A stretch of 59,007 nucleotides of DNA from assembly GCF_005938385.1 (NCBI RefSeq), contig NZ_VCRA01000039.1, forward strand, positions 1 to 59,007. The letters run 5' to 3'. Both the position numbers and the translations under genes were made by a program. The notes under the pieces are model-generated. The model searched no databases, was not told the origin of the DNA, and was given only the letters and a program-made list of their open reading frames with translations. Position 1 is the stretch's first letter; the number at the start of each line of letters is the position of its first letter. Positions 25,507-34,511 of this stretch are shown one piece after another. The stretch is from Paenibacillus mesophilus (GTDB taxonomy: Bacteria; Bacillota; Bacilli; Paenibacillales; NBRC-103111).

Positions 25507-26976
25507 TTAAACCGTATAGTCGATTTTGCAGCCCTTTTCGTCAACGTATTGAATCATTGCTTGATAGGTATTCAGGTTTACGTGCAATTCGCAGCTCGCC
25601 TTCTCTTTATGCCAGGAGAGCCGCACTTCGTCATCCGCCGAAGAAATCACCCTGAACGCGCCGTTGAAGGCATCGTACGTATTTCGAAAGCGGATCAGCT
25701 TAAGCAGCCGCTGAACGACTTCCTTTTCAAGCGCTTGTTCGATTTCTTCCACGCTGTAATTGTGCCGGTTAATTTCACGTCCTTCGCCGGTCTCCATGGC
25801 GCGTGCGATGTCGTTCTCGCCGGCTAGCAAGCCCACATAGTAAACCTGAGGAATGCCCGGCACGAAAAATTGAATCGCTCTGGCCGCCAAATACGCATCA
25901 TCATCGCTACCCAGCATGCTGTAATAGGAGCAGCGAATTTGATGAACGTCAAAGCCGTCCTCCGCTTTATGCTCATCCGATACAATCAAGCTGAGATTGG
26001 CGCCTCTCTCCACGCACAGATCGACCAATTCCCTTGCCTCCCGGGTGTTGATGAGGCCGTCCAAGTCCGGCTTAACGGGAATGCCGTCGTGGCAATCCAA
26101 CATGGTAAACCGCTTATGCGGACGAACGTTCAGGTAGCGGCACAGCTCATGGCTGGACCGATGAACGAGAGCCTCGAGCACCCTGTAGGGCAGGATGAAA
26201 TCGTAAATCCAGCACCCGTGTTCCGCCAATTTGAATTGCGTGCTGTGATGGGCGTGTACTTCCGGCAGCAGTTCGATCCCGAGAGAATCCGCCAAATCCT
26301 TTACCCAATCGAGAAACGCATAAATGTCCGGCTCGACGAAGAAGCAGCTTGTACCAAGTTTTTTGATGACATATCCAACTGCATCCAGCCTGACGATCTT
26401 AATGTTTTGTTCTTTAAAATGAGTAAAGAATTCGGTTAACAGCTGTTTCGTCTGCTGCGAGCGGATATCCAAATCGATTTGCTCGGAAGGATCCGTTTTG
26501 CCGAACGTCGTCCAGACATTAATTTCCTCTCCGGTTTCGCCAGTCGGATAGGTTGAATATGGCAGTGGACGGCGCAAAAACATTTTGTCGATATCCGCTT
26601 GAACCGGCTCACCGCTTTCCCAAATTTTATCCAGTGTTAAAAATAAATCGGCATAAGCGGACGCTCGTCCCTTGGCAAGGAAATCCTGAAAATAGGGCGA
26701 TTGCCGTGAGATATGATTCACCATCAAATCGATCAAAATATCAAAATGGTCCCCGATCGCCCGGATATCTTCCCAGGAGCCGAAGCTCGGCTCGATCTCA
26801 AGGTACGTCAGCGGAGCAAACCCGCGGTCGCCGGATGAGGGAAACGGAGGGAGAATATGAACGCCCCCTGCGCATATATCTGCGAAATAGTTCAGTAGAA
26901 CCTGATTCAGCGCTTTTAAATCTCCTCCCATGGAATCGGGATAGGTGATCAACTGCACTTGATTTTTCAGCGTCAT
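25507..26976 (-). CDS. GH13 sucrose-phosphorylase-type enzyme
   Basis: 489 residues, the usual length of the GH13_18 group. Motifs are ILIDLMVNHIS (region I), KIVRLDAVGYVIKK (nucleophile Asp), IELLPEVHAHH (acid/base Glu) and FTMLDCHDGIPVK (transition-state Asp). The lead-in HILPPFPSSGDRGFAPLTY is typical of sucrose phosphorylases. The expected reaction is sucrose plus phosphate to alpha-glucose 1-phosphate plus fructose, in the cytosol. Other GH13_18 members act on glucosylglycerol, glucosylglycerate or sucrose 6-phosphate, and the acceptor cannot be fixed here. The ATG follows GGAGGCTTACGA. A PfkB kinase 19 bases upstream could phosphorylate the released sugar. Confidence 0.9.
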   Translation of the reverse strand: MTLKNQVQLITYPDSMGGDLKALNQVLLNYFADICAGGVHILPPFPSSGDRGFAPLTYLEIEPSFGSWEDIRAIGDHFDILIDLMVNHISRQSPYFQDFLAKGRASAYADLFLTLDKIWESGEPVQADIDKMFLRRPLPYSTYPTGETGEEINVWTTFGKTDPSEQIDLDIRSQQTKQLLTEFFTHFKEQNIKIVRLDAVGYVIKKLGTSCFFVEPDIYAFLDWVKDLADSLGIELLPEVHAHHSTQFKLAEHGCWIYDFILPYRVLEALVHRSSHELCRYLNVRPHKRFTMLDCHDGIPVKPDLDGLINTREARELVDLCVERGANLSLIVSDEHKAEDGFDVHQIRCSYYSMLGSDDDAYLAARAIQFFVPGIPQVYYVGLLAGENDIARAMETGEGREINRHNYSVEEIEQALEKEVVQRLLKLIRFRNTYDAFNGAFRVISSADDEVRLSWHKEKASCELHVNLNTYQAMIQYVDEKGCKIDYTV

Positions 26977-26995
26977 TCGTAAGCCTCCTGGCCTT

Positions 26996-27952
26996 CTACA
27001 GGCCGAATTGTTCTTTGATCGTGTCCAGACTCGGCAAGTCCACTACCGCGCCCCTATATTTCAACTTATAAGCGCTAACGGCAAAGCCAAGCCACAACGC
27101 TTTCTTAATGGTGTATCCCTTGACCAAAGCCGCGTAAAAACCGGACCAGAACGCATCGCCGGCACCTGTCGTATCCTCGATTTCCGTAGCGAGGGAGTGA
27201 AATCGAATGGTTTCCCTTCCGTTGGAAACAATGGCCCCCTCCTTGCCTAAGGTCATAATGACCAGCTTGGCGCCCAGCTCCAGAAACTTCTCGACTTGAT
27301 TGATAGGCGAATCCGGTCCGAACAGCCGCTCGGCATCGTCTTCCGAAGGCTTGACCATATCGACCTTCGAGATAACGGATTTGACATACGCCACGCCATC
27401 TTCGTCCCGTTGCCAGATCATGGGATGGTAATTGGGATCGAATCCGATCAGCAGCCCGTGCTGTCTCGCCGCTTCGATTACCCGTTCTACCGTATGACGG
27501 GCCGGAACCTTCGAGATCGGCCAGCATGAGAAGTGGACCGCTTTGGAGTTATTCAAGGCTCTATCCAGAGATGCGCTGTAAGTCAATCGATAGTCCGCAC
27601 CCCGGTAAAAGACGGGAATGGGCGTTGCTTTGCTTTTGGTGACAACGACCAGACTTGTCGGTTCATCGGTTCGCTGGATCCCGTCCGTATCCATGCCTGC
27701 CATTCGCAACCGATTGAGCAGGAACGTGCCTAGCCCGTCCTCCCCTATGGCTGCTGCGATATGGGAGCGAATGCCGAGCTTTTGGACGTTGATCGCAATG
27801 TTGGAGGGAGAGCCTCCAAAAAATTTGGTATACCCGTCACATTCGAAAGCATCGTCATAATCATTGGAAATCATGTCGACAAGCAGCTCTCCGACCGTTA
27901 ATAGATCATTCGGTTTATCTTCAAATAGGATTGTGTCATCCAGATCAAACAC
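26996..27952 (-). CDS. PfkB-family carbohydrate kinase (fructokinase-like)
   Basis: 318 residues. The ribokinase-fold elements are LTVGELLVDM, GGSPSNIAINVQKLG near residue 45, and the C-terminal signature DTTGAGDAFWSGF, whose Asp is the catalytic base and whose GAGD forms the anion hole. Such kinases phosphorylate fructose, ribose, 2-keto-3-deoxygluconate or similar sugars with ATP. Beside a sucrose-phosphorylase-type gene, fructokinase is the simplest reading. The start is a GTG preceded by GAGGGGGTGAACGA. A short extension MFDLDDTILFEDKPND precedes the usual family start and is unusual; an internal start is possible. Confidence 0.88.
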   Translation of the reverse strand: MFDLDDTILFEDKPNDLLTVGELLVDMISNDYDDAFECDGYTKFFGGSPSNIAINVQKLGIRSHIAAAIGEDGLGTFLLNRLRMAGMDTDGIQRTDEPTSLVVVTKSKATPIPVFYRGADYRLTYSASLDRALNNSKAVHFSCWPISKVPARHTVERVIEAARQHGLLIGFDPNYHPMIWQRDEDGVAYVKSVISKVDMVKPSEDDAERLFGPDSPINQVEKFLELGAKLVIMTLGKEGAIVSNGRETIRFHSLATEIEDTTGAGDAFWSGFYAALVKGYTIKKALWLGFAVSAYKLKYRGAVVDLPSLDTIKEQFGL

Positions 27953-27999
27953 TCGTTCACCCCCTCTTGATTAAACAGGCCGATTATTGACCATTGGCA

Positions 28000-28932
28000 T
28001 TAACGGATAAATGCTCTTGCCAGAGCATCGATGTACCCGTTTCTGGCACGCCGGCTAATCTCTGCCGTCGGAACGACGTGTTCGAAGCCGTGATAGCATC
28101 CGGGATAAAGTTGAAACTCTACATCGACGCCGGCATGTGCAAGCCGTGCAGCATAGACCATCGTTTCGTCACGGAACGGATCAAGCTGGCCTACGCAAGT
28201 GTATGCAGGCGGCAGCCCGGCCAGATTGTTTGCCCGGCTTGGAGCCGCATAAGGGGATATGTCGCCCTTGGCATGCTCGCCAAGATACATCTTCCAGGCC
28301 GCCACGTTGTTAGCCCTGTTCCAAACCGCAGGATCCGTGATTTCATGGCTGGAGGGAGTTATATTGCGATCGTCGATCATCGGGTATAACGGCATCTGGA
28401 AGCAGATAGAAGGCCCGCCCCGATCGCGAGCCATTAGCGCCAATGCCGCGCACAAGCCTCCTCCTGCGCTCGCTCCGCCGATCGCAATCCGCGACAAATC
28501 GATATTCAGCTCTTCCGCAGCGTTAGTCATCCATAATAAAGCGGCATAACAGTCCTCGATGCCCGCGGGAAACGGATGCTCGGGGGCCAGGCGATAATCG
28601 GGCGAAATGACGACGCAGTCCGCTGCTTGAACGAAACTTTCGCAGAGCGCATCATCGGCGTCAGGGTGACCCAGTACATATCCCCCGCCATGGATCCACA
28701 GAAGAGCGGGCAGCTTTGCTCCCTCTCTCCGGATCGGTTCGTATATCTTGACCAGCATTTCATCGGATTGCGCACCGGGTATCATGCGTTCCGTCAAGTG
28801 AACATACTCGGATGTCTCCGTTGGAGGCAAAGGGAGCTGCCTGGCCTTCTCCAAATCATCGGGGAGATGAAGAGGCGGCAAAAGATTAACCCCTTGTTTT
28901 AATTCCGGAACCACTCTGCTTATGAAGTTCAT
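28000..28932 (-). CDS. Alpha/beta hydrolase, hormone-sensitive-lipase type
   Basis: About 310 residues. The oxyanion-hole motif WIHGGGYVLG lies near residue 80, then VVISPDYRLAPEHPFPAG and the nucleophile elbow IGGASAGGGLCAAL. The acid Asp is in LDPFRDE and the His in YPGCYHGFEH. This is the HSL/esterase IV pattern; substrates are short acyl or aryl esters. The ATG at 28932 follows GGGAGGTACAAAA. It is expressed with the LacI gene upstream and the PfkB kinase downstream, so it may remove acyl groups from an imported esterified sugar or glycoside. That role is inference. Confidence 0.88.
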   Translation of the reverse strand: MNFISRVVPELKQGVNLLPPLHLPDDLEKARQLPLPPTETSEYVHLTERMIPGAQSDEMLVKIYEPIRREGAKLPALLWIHGGGYVLGHPDADDALCESFVQAADCVVISPDYRLAPEHPFPAGIEDCYAALLWMTNAAEELNIDLSRIAIGGASAGGGLCAALALMARDRGGPSICFQMPLYPMIDDRNITPSSHEITDPAVWNRANNVAAWKMYLGEHAKGDISPYAAPSRANNLAGLPPAYTCVGQLDPFRDETMVYAARLAHAGVDVEFQLYPGCYHGFEHVVPTAEISRRARNGYIDALARAFIR

Positions 28933-28978
28933 TTTTGTACCTCCCATAATTTACGCCCACACCGTTTCATTGAAGTGC

Positions 28979-29953
28979 TCACGTTGTTCCGTTCTCTATC
29001 AATTTCACCGGGAGAATCGTTTCAAGCGGCGTCTCATCGCCCGAAATTTGCTGCAGCAGGCAAGCAACCGCCATTTCGCCCATCCGCTTGATCGGCTGCG
29101 CTACCGTCGATAAGTCATCGGCTCCGCCAATTTGAATGCCGTCATACCCGACGACTTTCACCTCTTCGGGTATGGCTTTGCCGAGCCTTCGGCATTCCCT
29201 GACGACCTGCAAAGCCAGCATGTCGCTGCTTGCAAATACGCCGTCAATATCGGGATGTTCTCGAAATAACGATTGAACCAGCTTCTCATATTCCTTATAT
29301 TTAAAGCCGTTTAGATCGGTTTGCTTGACGACAAACTCGATGTCTTTGCTCTTCACCTGTTCGATGAAGGCATCATGCCTCTGTTTAGCCAGAAGGTTCA
29401 ACCTTAAATTACCGCTTATATAAGCGATCTTTTTACATTTTTTGCTTATAAGCAGATTTGTCGCAAGGGTTCCTCCCCGGTAGTTATCGGACGAAATATA
29501 AGGAATCGACTTCGAAATTTGCCGATCCAGCGTCACAAGAGGAAGCTCGATCGACATGTAGGCTTTCACGCTCATCGTATGACTGCCCATAATGATGCCG
29601 TCCACCTGGCTGGCTCTCAGCAATTCGATATACTCTTTTTCCTTTTTCTTGTCGAGCAAAGAATTGCAAAGCATCAGCTTATATCCATGTTTATAGGCAT
29701 AGGATTCGATGTGCTTCGTGATTTGGCCGAAAAAAGGATGGGAAATATCCGGAACGATAAGGCCGATCATATTCGATTTCCTGCGAGACAGCGAACGCGC
29801 CAGCTCATTCGGCTGGTAGTTCATCTCCTCCATGGCTTCTCGTACTTTTCTCTTCAAGCTGTCGCTTAAATATCCCCGGTTGTTCAGCACGCGGGAAACG
29901 GTCGTAACCGAAACGCCGACTTTTTCTGCTAAATCCTTGATTGTTACAACCAT
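28979..29953 (-). CDS. LacI-family transcriptional repressor (first of a tandem pair)
   Basis: About 324 residues. The N-terminal LacI helix-turn-helix reads VTIKDLAEKVGVSVTTVSRV with hinge YQPNELARSLSRRKSNMIGL. A periplasmic-binding-like sugar domain follows, with VPDISHPFFGQI, VTLDRQ and DGVFASSDMLALQVV. The ATG at 29953 follows AGGAGGTTTGCG. An ACCGGT palindrome lies about 60 bases upstream, suggesting autoregulation and control of the hydrolase, kinase and phosphorylase genes behind it. It closely resembles the second LacI protein upstream, especially in the DNA-reading helix, so both may bind the same sites. Confidence 0.93.
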   Translation of the reverse strand: MVVTIKDLAEKVGVSVTTVSRVLNNRGYLSDSLKRKVREAMEEMNYQPNELARSLSRRKSNMIGLIVPDISHPFFGQITKHIESYAYKHGYKLMLCNSLLDKKKEKEYIELLRASQVDGIIMGSHTMSVKAYMSIELPLVTLDRQISKSIPYISSDNYRGGTLATNLLISKKCKKIAYISGNLRLNLLAKQRHDAFIEQVKSKDIEFVVKQTDLNGFKYKEYEKLVQSLFREHPDIDGVFASSDMLALQVVRECRRLGKAIPEEVKVVGYDGIQIGGADDLSTVAQPIKRMGEMAVACLLQQISGDETPLETILPVKLIENGTT

Positions 29954-30010
29954 CGCAAACCTCCTAGGCAAATGGTTGCCGATTCACTGCCAGAACGATA
30001 TGGATGACAT

Positions 30011-30024
30011 GTCAACCGGTTGAT
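30011..30024. promoter_or_regulatory. LacI-type operator upstream of the first lacI gene
   Basis: TCAACCGGTTGA is a perfect 12-bp palindrome with the central CG typical of LacI-family sites. The same TCAACCGGTTG core recurs in front of the binding-protein gene near 34340. It lies between the two lacI genes. Confidence 0.7.
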
Positions 30025-30056
30025 ATATCGGCAAAAAAAATTCAAAGCAATGGGTA

Positions 30057-31049
30057 TCAGGTCGTCCCCCGTTCGATAAGAGTGACTGGAAACGTGTTCA
30101 TCATGGGAACGTCCTCCCCTTCAATTTGCTTTGCAATCAATTCGATCGTACGTTCGCTCATTTCCCGAATCGGCTGCCTGATCGTGCTAAGACGCGGCGA
30201 AACTAGCGATGCGATTGTTACGTCATCGTAACCGATAATTTTTATTTCCGCCGGGATTTCTTTCTTTAACCGACGGCATGCTTGAATGACCTCTGCGGCA
30301 ATCACATCGCTGCTGGCAAATATGCCGTCAACTTCCGGATGCGCTTGAAAGAACCGAACCAGTTCATTTTCGTTTCCACTATAATCGACATCGGTTGACT
30401 CAAGCTGGAAGTGAACGGGTTCGATCCCGGCCTCTTTCAGCTCCTGCTCATACCCCTGTGTACGCCCGCTGGCCAATAAAGCATGATGATGCGGTCCGCC
30501 GATTCCGCGATAGACGAATGCCGGCTTACGGCAGCCCTTCTCGATTAATAACCGGGTGGCTAGCCTGCCTCCCATGAGATTGTCGGACGTTACGATCGGA
30601 ATATCCTCCGCTACACGACGGTCGAACGAAACGATCGGCAAATTCAAGTGCAGATAGTGCTGAACATCCAATACCGAGCTGCCCATAATTATGGCGTCCA
30701 CTTGGTTCTTCTTTAACATGTCGATATATTCGCGTTCTTTGGACACATCGCGATTCGAATTGCATAATAGCAATTTATACCCTTTTTGATCGGCAAAGTA
30801 TTCAAGATAGTAAGCCAATTCGCTGAAAAAAGGATGCGATACGGCGGGAATAATGAGGCCGATCATATTCGACTTTCTTCTGAACAAGGCGCGCGCCATT
30901 TCGTTTGGCTGGTAATTTAGTTCCTTCATCACCTGATATACCTTATCCCGCGTCTTCTGACTGATATATCCCCGGTTATTGAGTACGCGGGATACGGTGG
31001 TAACGGAAACCCCGGCCCTTTCGGCAACATCCTCGATTTTTGGCATCAT
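30057..31049 (-). CDS. LacI-family transcriptional repressor (second of a tandem pair)
   Basis: 330 residues. DNA-binding part: PKIEDVAERAGVSVTTVSRV, then NNRGYISQKTRDKVYQVMKE and hinge YQPNEMARALFRRKSNMIGL. The ligand domain has IPAVSHPFFSELAYYL, VSFDRR and DGIFASSDVIAAEVIQACRR. Recognition helix and hinge are almost the same as in the neighbour, while the ligand-binding parts differ more, so the two may read one operator in response to different sugars. The start ATG (two in a row) follows AAGGTGATCA. It begins 67 bases after the last permease gene and is probably co-transcribed with the importer, giving negative feedback. Confidence 0.93.
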   Translation of the reverse strand: MMPKIEDVAERAGVSVTTVSRVLNNRGYISQKTRDKVYQVMKELNYQPNEMARALFRRKSNMIGLIIPAVSHPFFSELAYYLEYFADQKGYKLLLCNSNRDVSKEREYIDMLKKNQVDAIIMGSSVLDVQHYLHLNLPIVSFDRRVAEDIPIVTSDNLMGGRLATRLLIEKGCRKPAFVYRGIGGPHHHALLASGRTQGYEQELKEAGIEPVHFQLESTDVDYSGNENELVRFFQAHPEVDGIFASSDVIAAEVIQACRRLKKEIPAEIKIIGYDDVTIASLVSPRLSTIRQPIREMSERTIELIAKQIEGEDVPMMNTFPVTLIERGTT

Positions 31050-31116
31050 TGATCACCTTGTTTTTTAATCCATTATAAGCCAATATCAAAACTTTTTCAG
31101 CAGTGATCGCCCGATG

Positions 31117-31941
31117 TTATTTTAAGGCCCCTTCCGTTATACCTTTGATGATTTGTTTTTGCAGAAAAAGATATAACACCAGCACCGGAATAATCGTCAT
31201 GATCAGGCCGGCCATCAAGGGTGCAAAATCTACGGAATAGGAAGAAAAGAAAGTGTATGTCGAGAGCGGCAGCGTCTTCTGATCCGGCGACAGCAATACC
31301 AGACTGGGCAGCAAGTAATCGTTCCAGATCCACAGCACGTCCAAAACGATTAGCGTCACGAATACGGGCTTCAGCAGCGGCAGCACGATCCGGAAAAACG
31401 TTCCGAACCTTGTGCTTCCCTCGAGAAAAGCCGACTCTTCCAATTCGAATGGAATCCCTTTGATGAAGCCGTGGAAGGTAAAGACGCCGAAAGGAACGCC
31501 AAACCCCATGTACATAAACAAGAGCGTTCCTTTCATGTTCAGCATGCCCAGATTGCCATAGAGCATGACCAGCGGAATCATCAAAACTTGGAACGGAAGC
31601 GCCATGGAGGCCAGCATAATGTAGAAAATGCCTGCGTTCAGCTTCCATTTAAAACGGACGAACAAATACCCGGTCATCGACGAAAAAAGGAGGATAAGGA
31701 TCACTGCTGCGATCGTAATGGTCAAGGAATTGAGAAATCCCTGCATGAAATCCATGTTTTGAAAAGCGGCGACGTAGTTTGCGAGCTTCAAGCTTTTCGG
31801 TACAGACATCGGATTTTCGATAAATTGCTGCGTTGTTTTGAACGAGTTCATAACAATCAGCAAGAAAGGCGTTAAAAACAAGAGCAACAATACAAACAGC
31901 AGCGCCGATTTGATCCGGGAAAAGAACGGCCGATTTTCCAT
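31117..31941 (-). CDS. ABC sugar importer permease, MalG type
   Basis: 274 residues, six predicted membrane segments from ALLFVLLLLFLTPFLLIVMN. The EAA loop is ELEESAFLEGSTRFGTFFRI. The ending IPVLVLYLFLQKQIIKGITE is the common MalG/CUT1 C-terminus. The ATG overlaps the stop of the upstream permease as TAATG, so translation is coupled. With the other permease and the binding protein it forms an importer for a mono- or oligosaccharide; no ATPase is nearby. Expression is likely LacI-controlled. Confidence 0.93.
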   Translation of the reverse strand: MENRPFFSRIKSALLFVLLLLFLTPFLLIVMNSFKTTQQFIENPMSVPKSLKLANYVAAFQNMDFMQGFLNSLTITIAAVILILLFSSMTGYLFVRFKWKLNAGIFYIMLASMALPFQVLMIPLVMLYGNLGMLNMKGTLLFMYMGFGVPFGVFTFHGFIKGIPFELEESAFLEGSTRFGTFFRIVLPLLKPVFVTLIVLDVLWIWNDYLLPSLVLLSPDQKTLPLSTYTFFSSYSVDFAPLMAGLIMTIIPVLVLYLFLQKQIIKGITEGALK

Positions 31942-32822
31942 TACGCTTCGACCTCCAGTCTCTTTAGCAAGTAAGATTGGGTAAGCGCAATGATCGCTAC
32001 GACAGCAAACAAAACAACGGCCTCCGCTTGTCCGATTCCATATTGATTAGATAAGAATGCTTTTTGCACGATATGATAGGTGGCCAGCTCGGTGGAGTTA
32101 AATGGCCCGCCCTTCGTCAAGGCAAGGTTGATATCGTAAGTTAAAAAGGAACGGGAAACGGATATGAAGATGCAGATGACGATAGCCGGAACCGCAAGCG
32201 GCAAGATGATTCGTCGAATGATGGAGTATCCGCTCGCCCCGTCGATGCTGGCGGCTTCCAGCACGTCTTTGGGAACGCCAGTGAAGCCGGCTATATAAAT
32301 AATCATCAGATAACCGACCAATTGCCAAGCCGTCGCCATGACGAGCGCCCAAAATGCGGTATCTGTATCCGTCAGCCATGACGATTGAAACAAGGCCCAT
32401 CCGTACTTACTCCCCAAATAAGGCAAAACTTGCGAGAACAACGTCTGCCACAAATAGCCCAGCACGATACCGCCGATCAAATTGGGGGTAAAAAAGCCTG
32501 TCCGAAGCCATTGTTCCCCCTTCATCCCTCGCGTCAACGCGAGCGCAATGAAGAATGCCAGCACATTGGCACTCAATACCGTGAAAAATACGTATTTGAT
32601 CGTAAACCACAATTGGCCGAGAAATACGGTATCGCGAAATACTGCAGCGTAGTTGGATAAGCCGATGAACGTATGGTCAGCCGTTCGAACATCCCAATTC
32701 GTGAACGTCAAGTACAACCCGACGACGAACGGCACGAGAACGGCAGCGGCAAACGCAAATGTGGAGGGTCCTCCAAAAAGGAAAAACGTCCCCGTATTCC
32801 TTAAAAAAGTCTTTTTGTTCAT
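31941..32822 (-). CDS. ABC sugar importer permease, MalF type
   Basis: 293 residues with six predicted membrane segments, starting STFAFAAAVLVPFVVGLYLT. It contains TFTNWDVRTADHTFIGLSNY, typical of CUT1 permeases, and the EAA loop VLEAASIDGASGYSIIRRII. It follows the binding-protein gene by about 80 bases and overlaps the next permease by one base. Substrate choice is set by the binding protein; with the neighbouring phosphorylase and kinase genes a sucrose-like disaccharide or glucoside is a fair inference. Confidence 0.93.
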   Translation of the reverse strand: MNKKTFLRNTGTFFLFGGPSTFAFAAAVLVPFVVGLYLTFTNWDVRTADHTFIGLSNYAAVFRDTVFLGQLWFTIKYVFFTVLSANVLAFFIALALTRGMKGEQWLRTGFFTPNLIGGIVLGYLWQTLFSQVLPYLGSKYGWALFQSSWLTDTDTAFWALVMATAWQLVGYLMIIYIAGFTGVPKDVLEAASIDGASGYSIIRRIILPLAVPAIVICIFISVSRSFLTYDINLALTKGGPFNSTELATYHIVQKAFLSNQYGIGQAEAVVLFAVVAIIALTQSYLLKRLEVEA

Positions 32823-32900
32823 GCTGCTTGCCCCCTTCTTGAAAAAAGATGGGCCGAGGCGGGCCCCAGTCCCATCTATACCGGATCGTCAAATGAATCC

Positions 32901-34256
32901 TTATTTGCCTGCATACGATTTCCAATAAGCTTGAACTTCCTCAGCAAGCCGGTTTCGATCGATCTTGCCCGCCATGTATTTTTGCATCGACGCTCCCGTC
33001 TTGGACCAATAATCTTGCGGGAAGTAGTTGATGACGCCGATATTCAGCACTTGTCCTTGATCCACATATTTGGTTACGGCATCGGAAATGGCATTCGTGC
33101 CTTTTGCTTTTACATTTTTGTAGGGCAAGGAAAGCCCCATTTTGGTTACGATTGCATGATGCCCCTGCTCGCTTGTAACCAGCCATTCGATAAAAGCCTT
33201 TGCTGCCGCTTGCTGCTCCGGCGTAGACCCCGATTTATCGATGGCGAACAGCTTCGGTTCGCTGTACGCGACATGGGCATTCCCGTAATCGGTCGGATTA
33301 TTGCTGATCGGCACCGGAATGATGCCAAATTCTTTATCTCGTCCTTCAAGCGTCCCGATGACGGCCCATGTCCAGTCTCCCATAAAGTAGAAGGCCGCAT
33401 TGCCCTTTGCAAAATCCGCACTGTCTTTATTGTAATCCGCGACAAGCGGGTCTCTTTTTCTGGCATTGTAATTTTTCAATAAATCGAAGGTATCCATCAG
33501 ACCGGTAAATTGCGGATTGCTCGCTAACGTTGTTTTGCCGTTCTTCAAGTCATCGACAAACTTGCGATTGTCTTCCACATTTTTGGATTGCAAGGAGTAC
33601 GCCAAGCCCAAAAAGTGAGCTCCCAGGGACCAGTCCGCTCCATGAATCATTACGGGCGCCTTGCCGGCGGCATCAATTTTCTTGAACAACGCTTCCAAAT
33701 CGTTGCGCGTTTTTACCGAAGCCGGATCGAAGCTCCCCCCGATCGCTTCCTCGACGACCCGTTTATTGTAGAGCAACCCGTATCCTTGAGCAGTCCATGG
33801 AATGCCAAGGAATTTGCCATCGAGCAAGGCGCCGTCAATTGCCCCCGGTTTGGCCAGCTGTACGTACTTGGTTTTATCCGCTTCCAGGTCCAGGAACTTA
33901 TCCTTGTACTGCAGAATAGTTCCCGGGTCCAGATTTGCAATGGTGGCGGGCTTTCCCGATGCCAGTAGGGATTGGAACTTCTCTAGCTGCGCTCCGCCGA
34001 TTGGCGTCGGAATCAATTCAATCGTCACATTCGGATTGAGCTCACGGTACGTTTTAAACAGATCTTCGAATACGGCGTTAACCTCGGCTGAAGTATTAAA
34101 GAACGTAAGCTTTACTTCTTTGGCCGTCTTCTTGGTCTGTGCTCCTTGGGATTGTCCCGCCGAGGTGCTTGGGGCGCTGCCTTTGGAGCATGCCGCCAGT
34201 AAGGAGAGCACCATCATAAAGCAAATGGCTAATGCGGTACCTTTTATCATTCTCAT
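32901..34256 (-). CDS. Solute-binding lipoprotein of the LacI-controlled sugar importer
   Basis: About 451 residues. Signal peptide with lipobox SLLAACSKG. Then VKLTFFNTSAEVNAVFEDLF, IELIPTPIGGAQLEKFQSLL, LGIPWTAQGYGLLYNKRVVE and AFYFMGDWTWAV, the pattern of family 1 sugar binders. The chosen ATG at 34256 follows GGGGGAAAAAAG; an upstream in-frame start at 34292 would place the signal peptide too far in. Two ACCGGT palindromes lie 60-100 bases upstream. It opens the operon binding protein, permease, permease, LacI. Confidence 0.93.
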   Translation of the reverse strand: MRMIKGTALAICFMMVLSLLAACSKGSAPSTSAGQSQGAQTKKTAKEVKLTFFNTSAEVNAVFEDLFKTYRELNPNVTIELIPTPIGGAQLEKFQSLLASGKPATIANLDPGTILQYKDKFLDLEADKTKYVQLAKPGAIDGALLDGKFLGIPWTAQGYGLLYNKRVVEEAIGGSFDPASVKTRNDLEALFKKIDAAGKAPVMIHGADWSLGAHFLGLAYSLQSKNVEDNRKFVDDLKNGKTTLASNPQFTGLMDTFDLLKNYNARKRDPLVADYNKDSADFAKGNAAFYFMGDWTWAVIGTLEGRDKEFGIIPVPISNNPTDYGNAHVAYSEPKLFAIDKSGSTPEQQAAAKAFIEWLVTSEQGHHAIVTKMGLSLPYKNVKAKGTNAISDAVTKYVDQGQVLNIGVINYFPQDYWSKTGASMQKYMAGKIDRNRLAEEVQAYWKSYAGK

Positions 34257-34311
34257 CTTTTTTCCCCCTGACAATAAGTTTTGAATGCGCATTCATGATG
34301 ATTGCATCTTT

Positions 34312-34352
34312 ATGATAACCGGTTAGCATATAGTATGTCAACCGGTTGTCAC
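34312..34352. promoter_or_regulatory. Pair of LacI-type operators upstream of the importer operon
   Basis: TAACCGGTTA (34316-34325) and TCAACCGGTTGT (about 34338-34349) are two palindromes whose centres are 23 bases apart, close to two helical turns. They share the ACCGGT core with the site near 30018. Their place upstream of the binding-protein gene fits repression by one or both tandem LacI proteins. Confidence 0.7.
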
Positions 34353-34511
34353 ATCAATCGTTCGATAGAAATTCGGGGGACTTGTCACATCGGTCTCCTC
34401 TTCGAACAGAGTATTGACTATGTAGGTCTACGCAAAGCGATTATCAATATGACCTGGGCGAAAATCCAAACAATGATATCGGTCAGGGGCTGAAAAGGGG
34501 GAACGGCTGCT

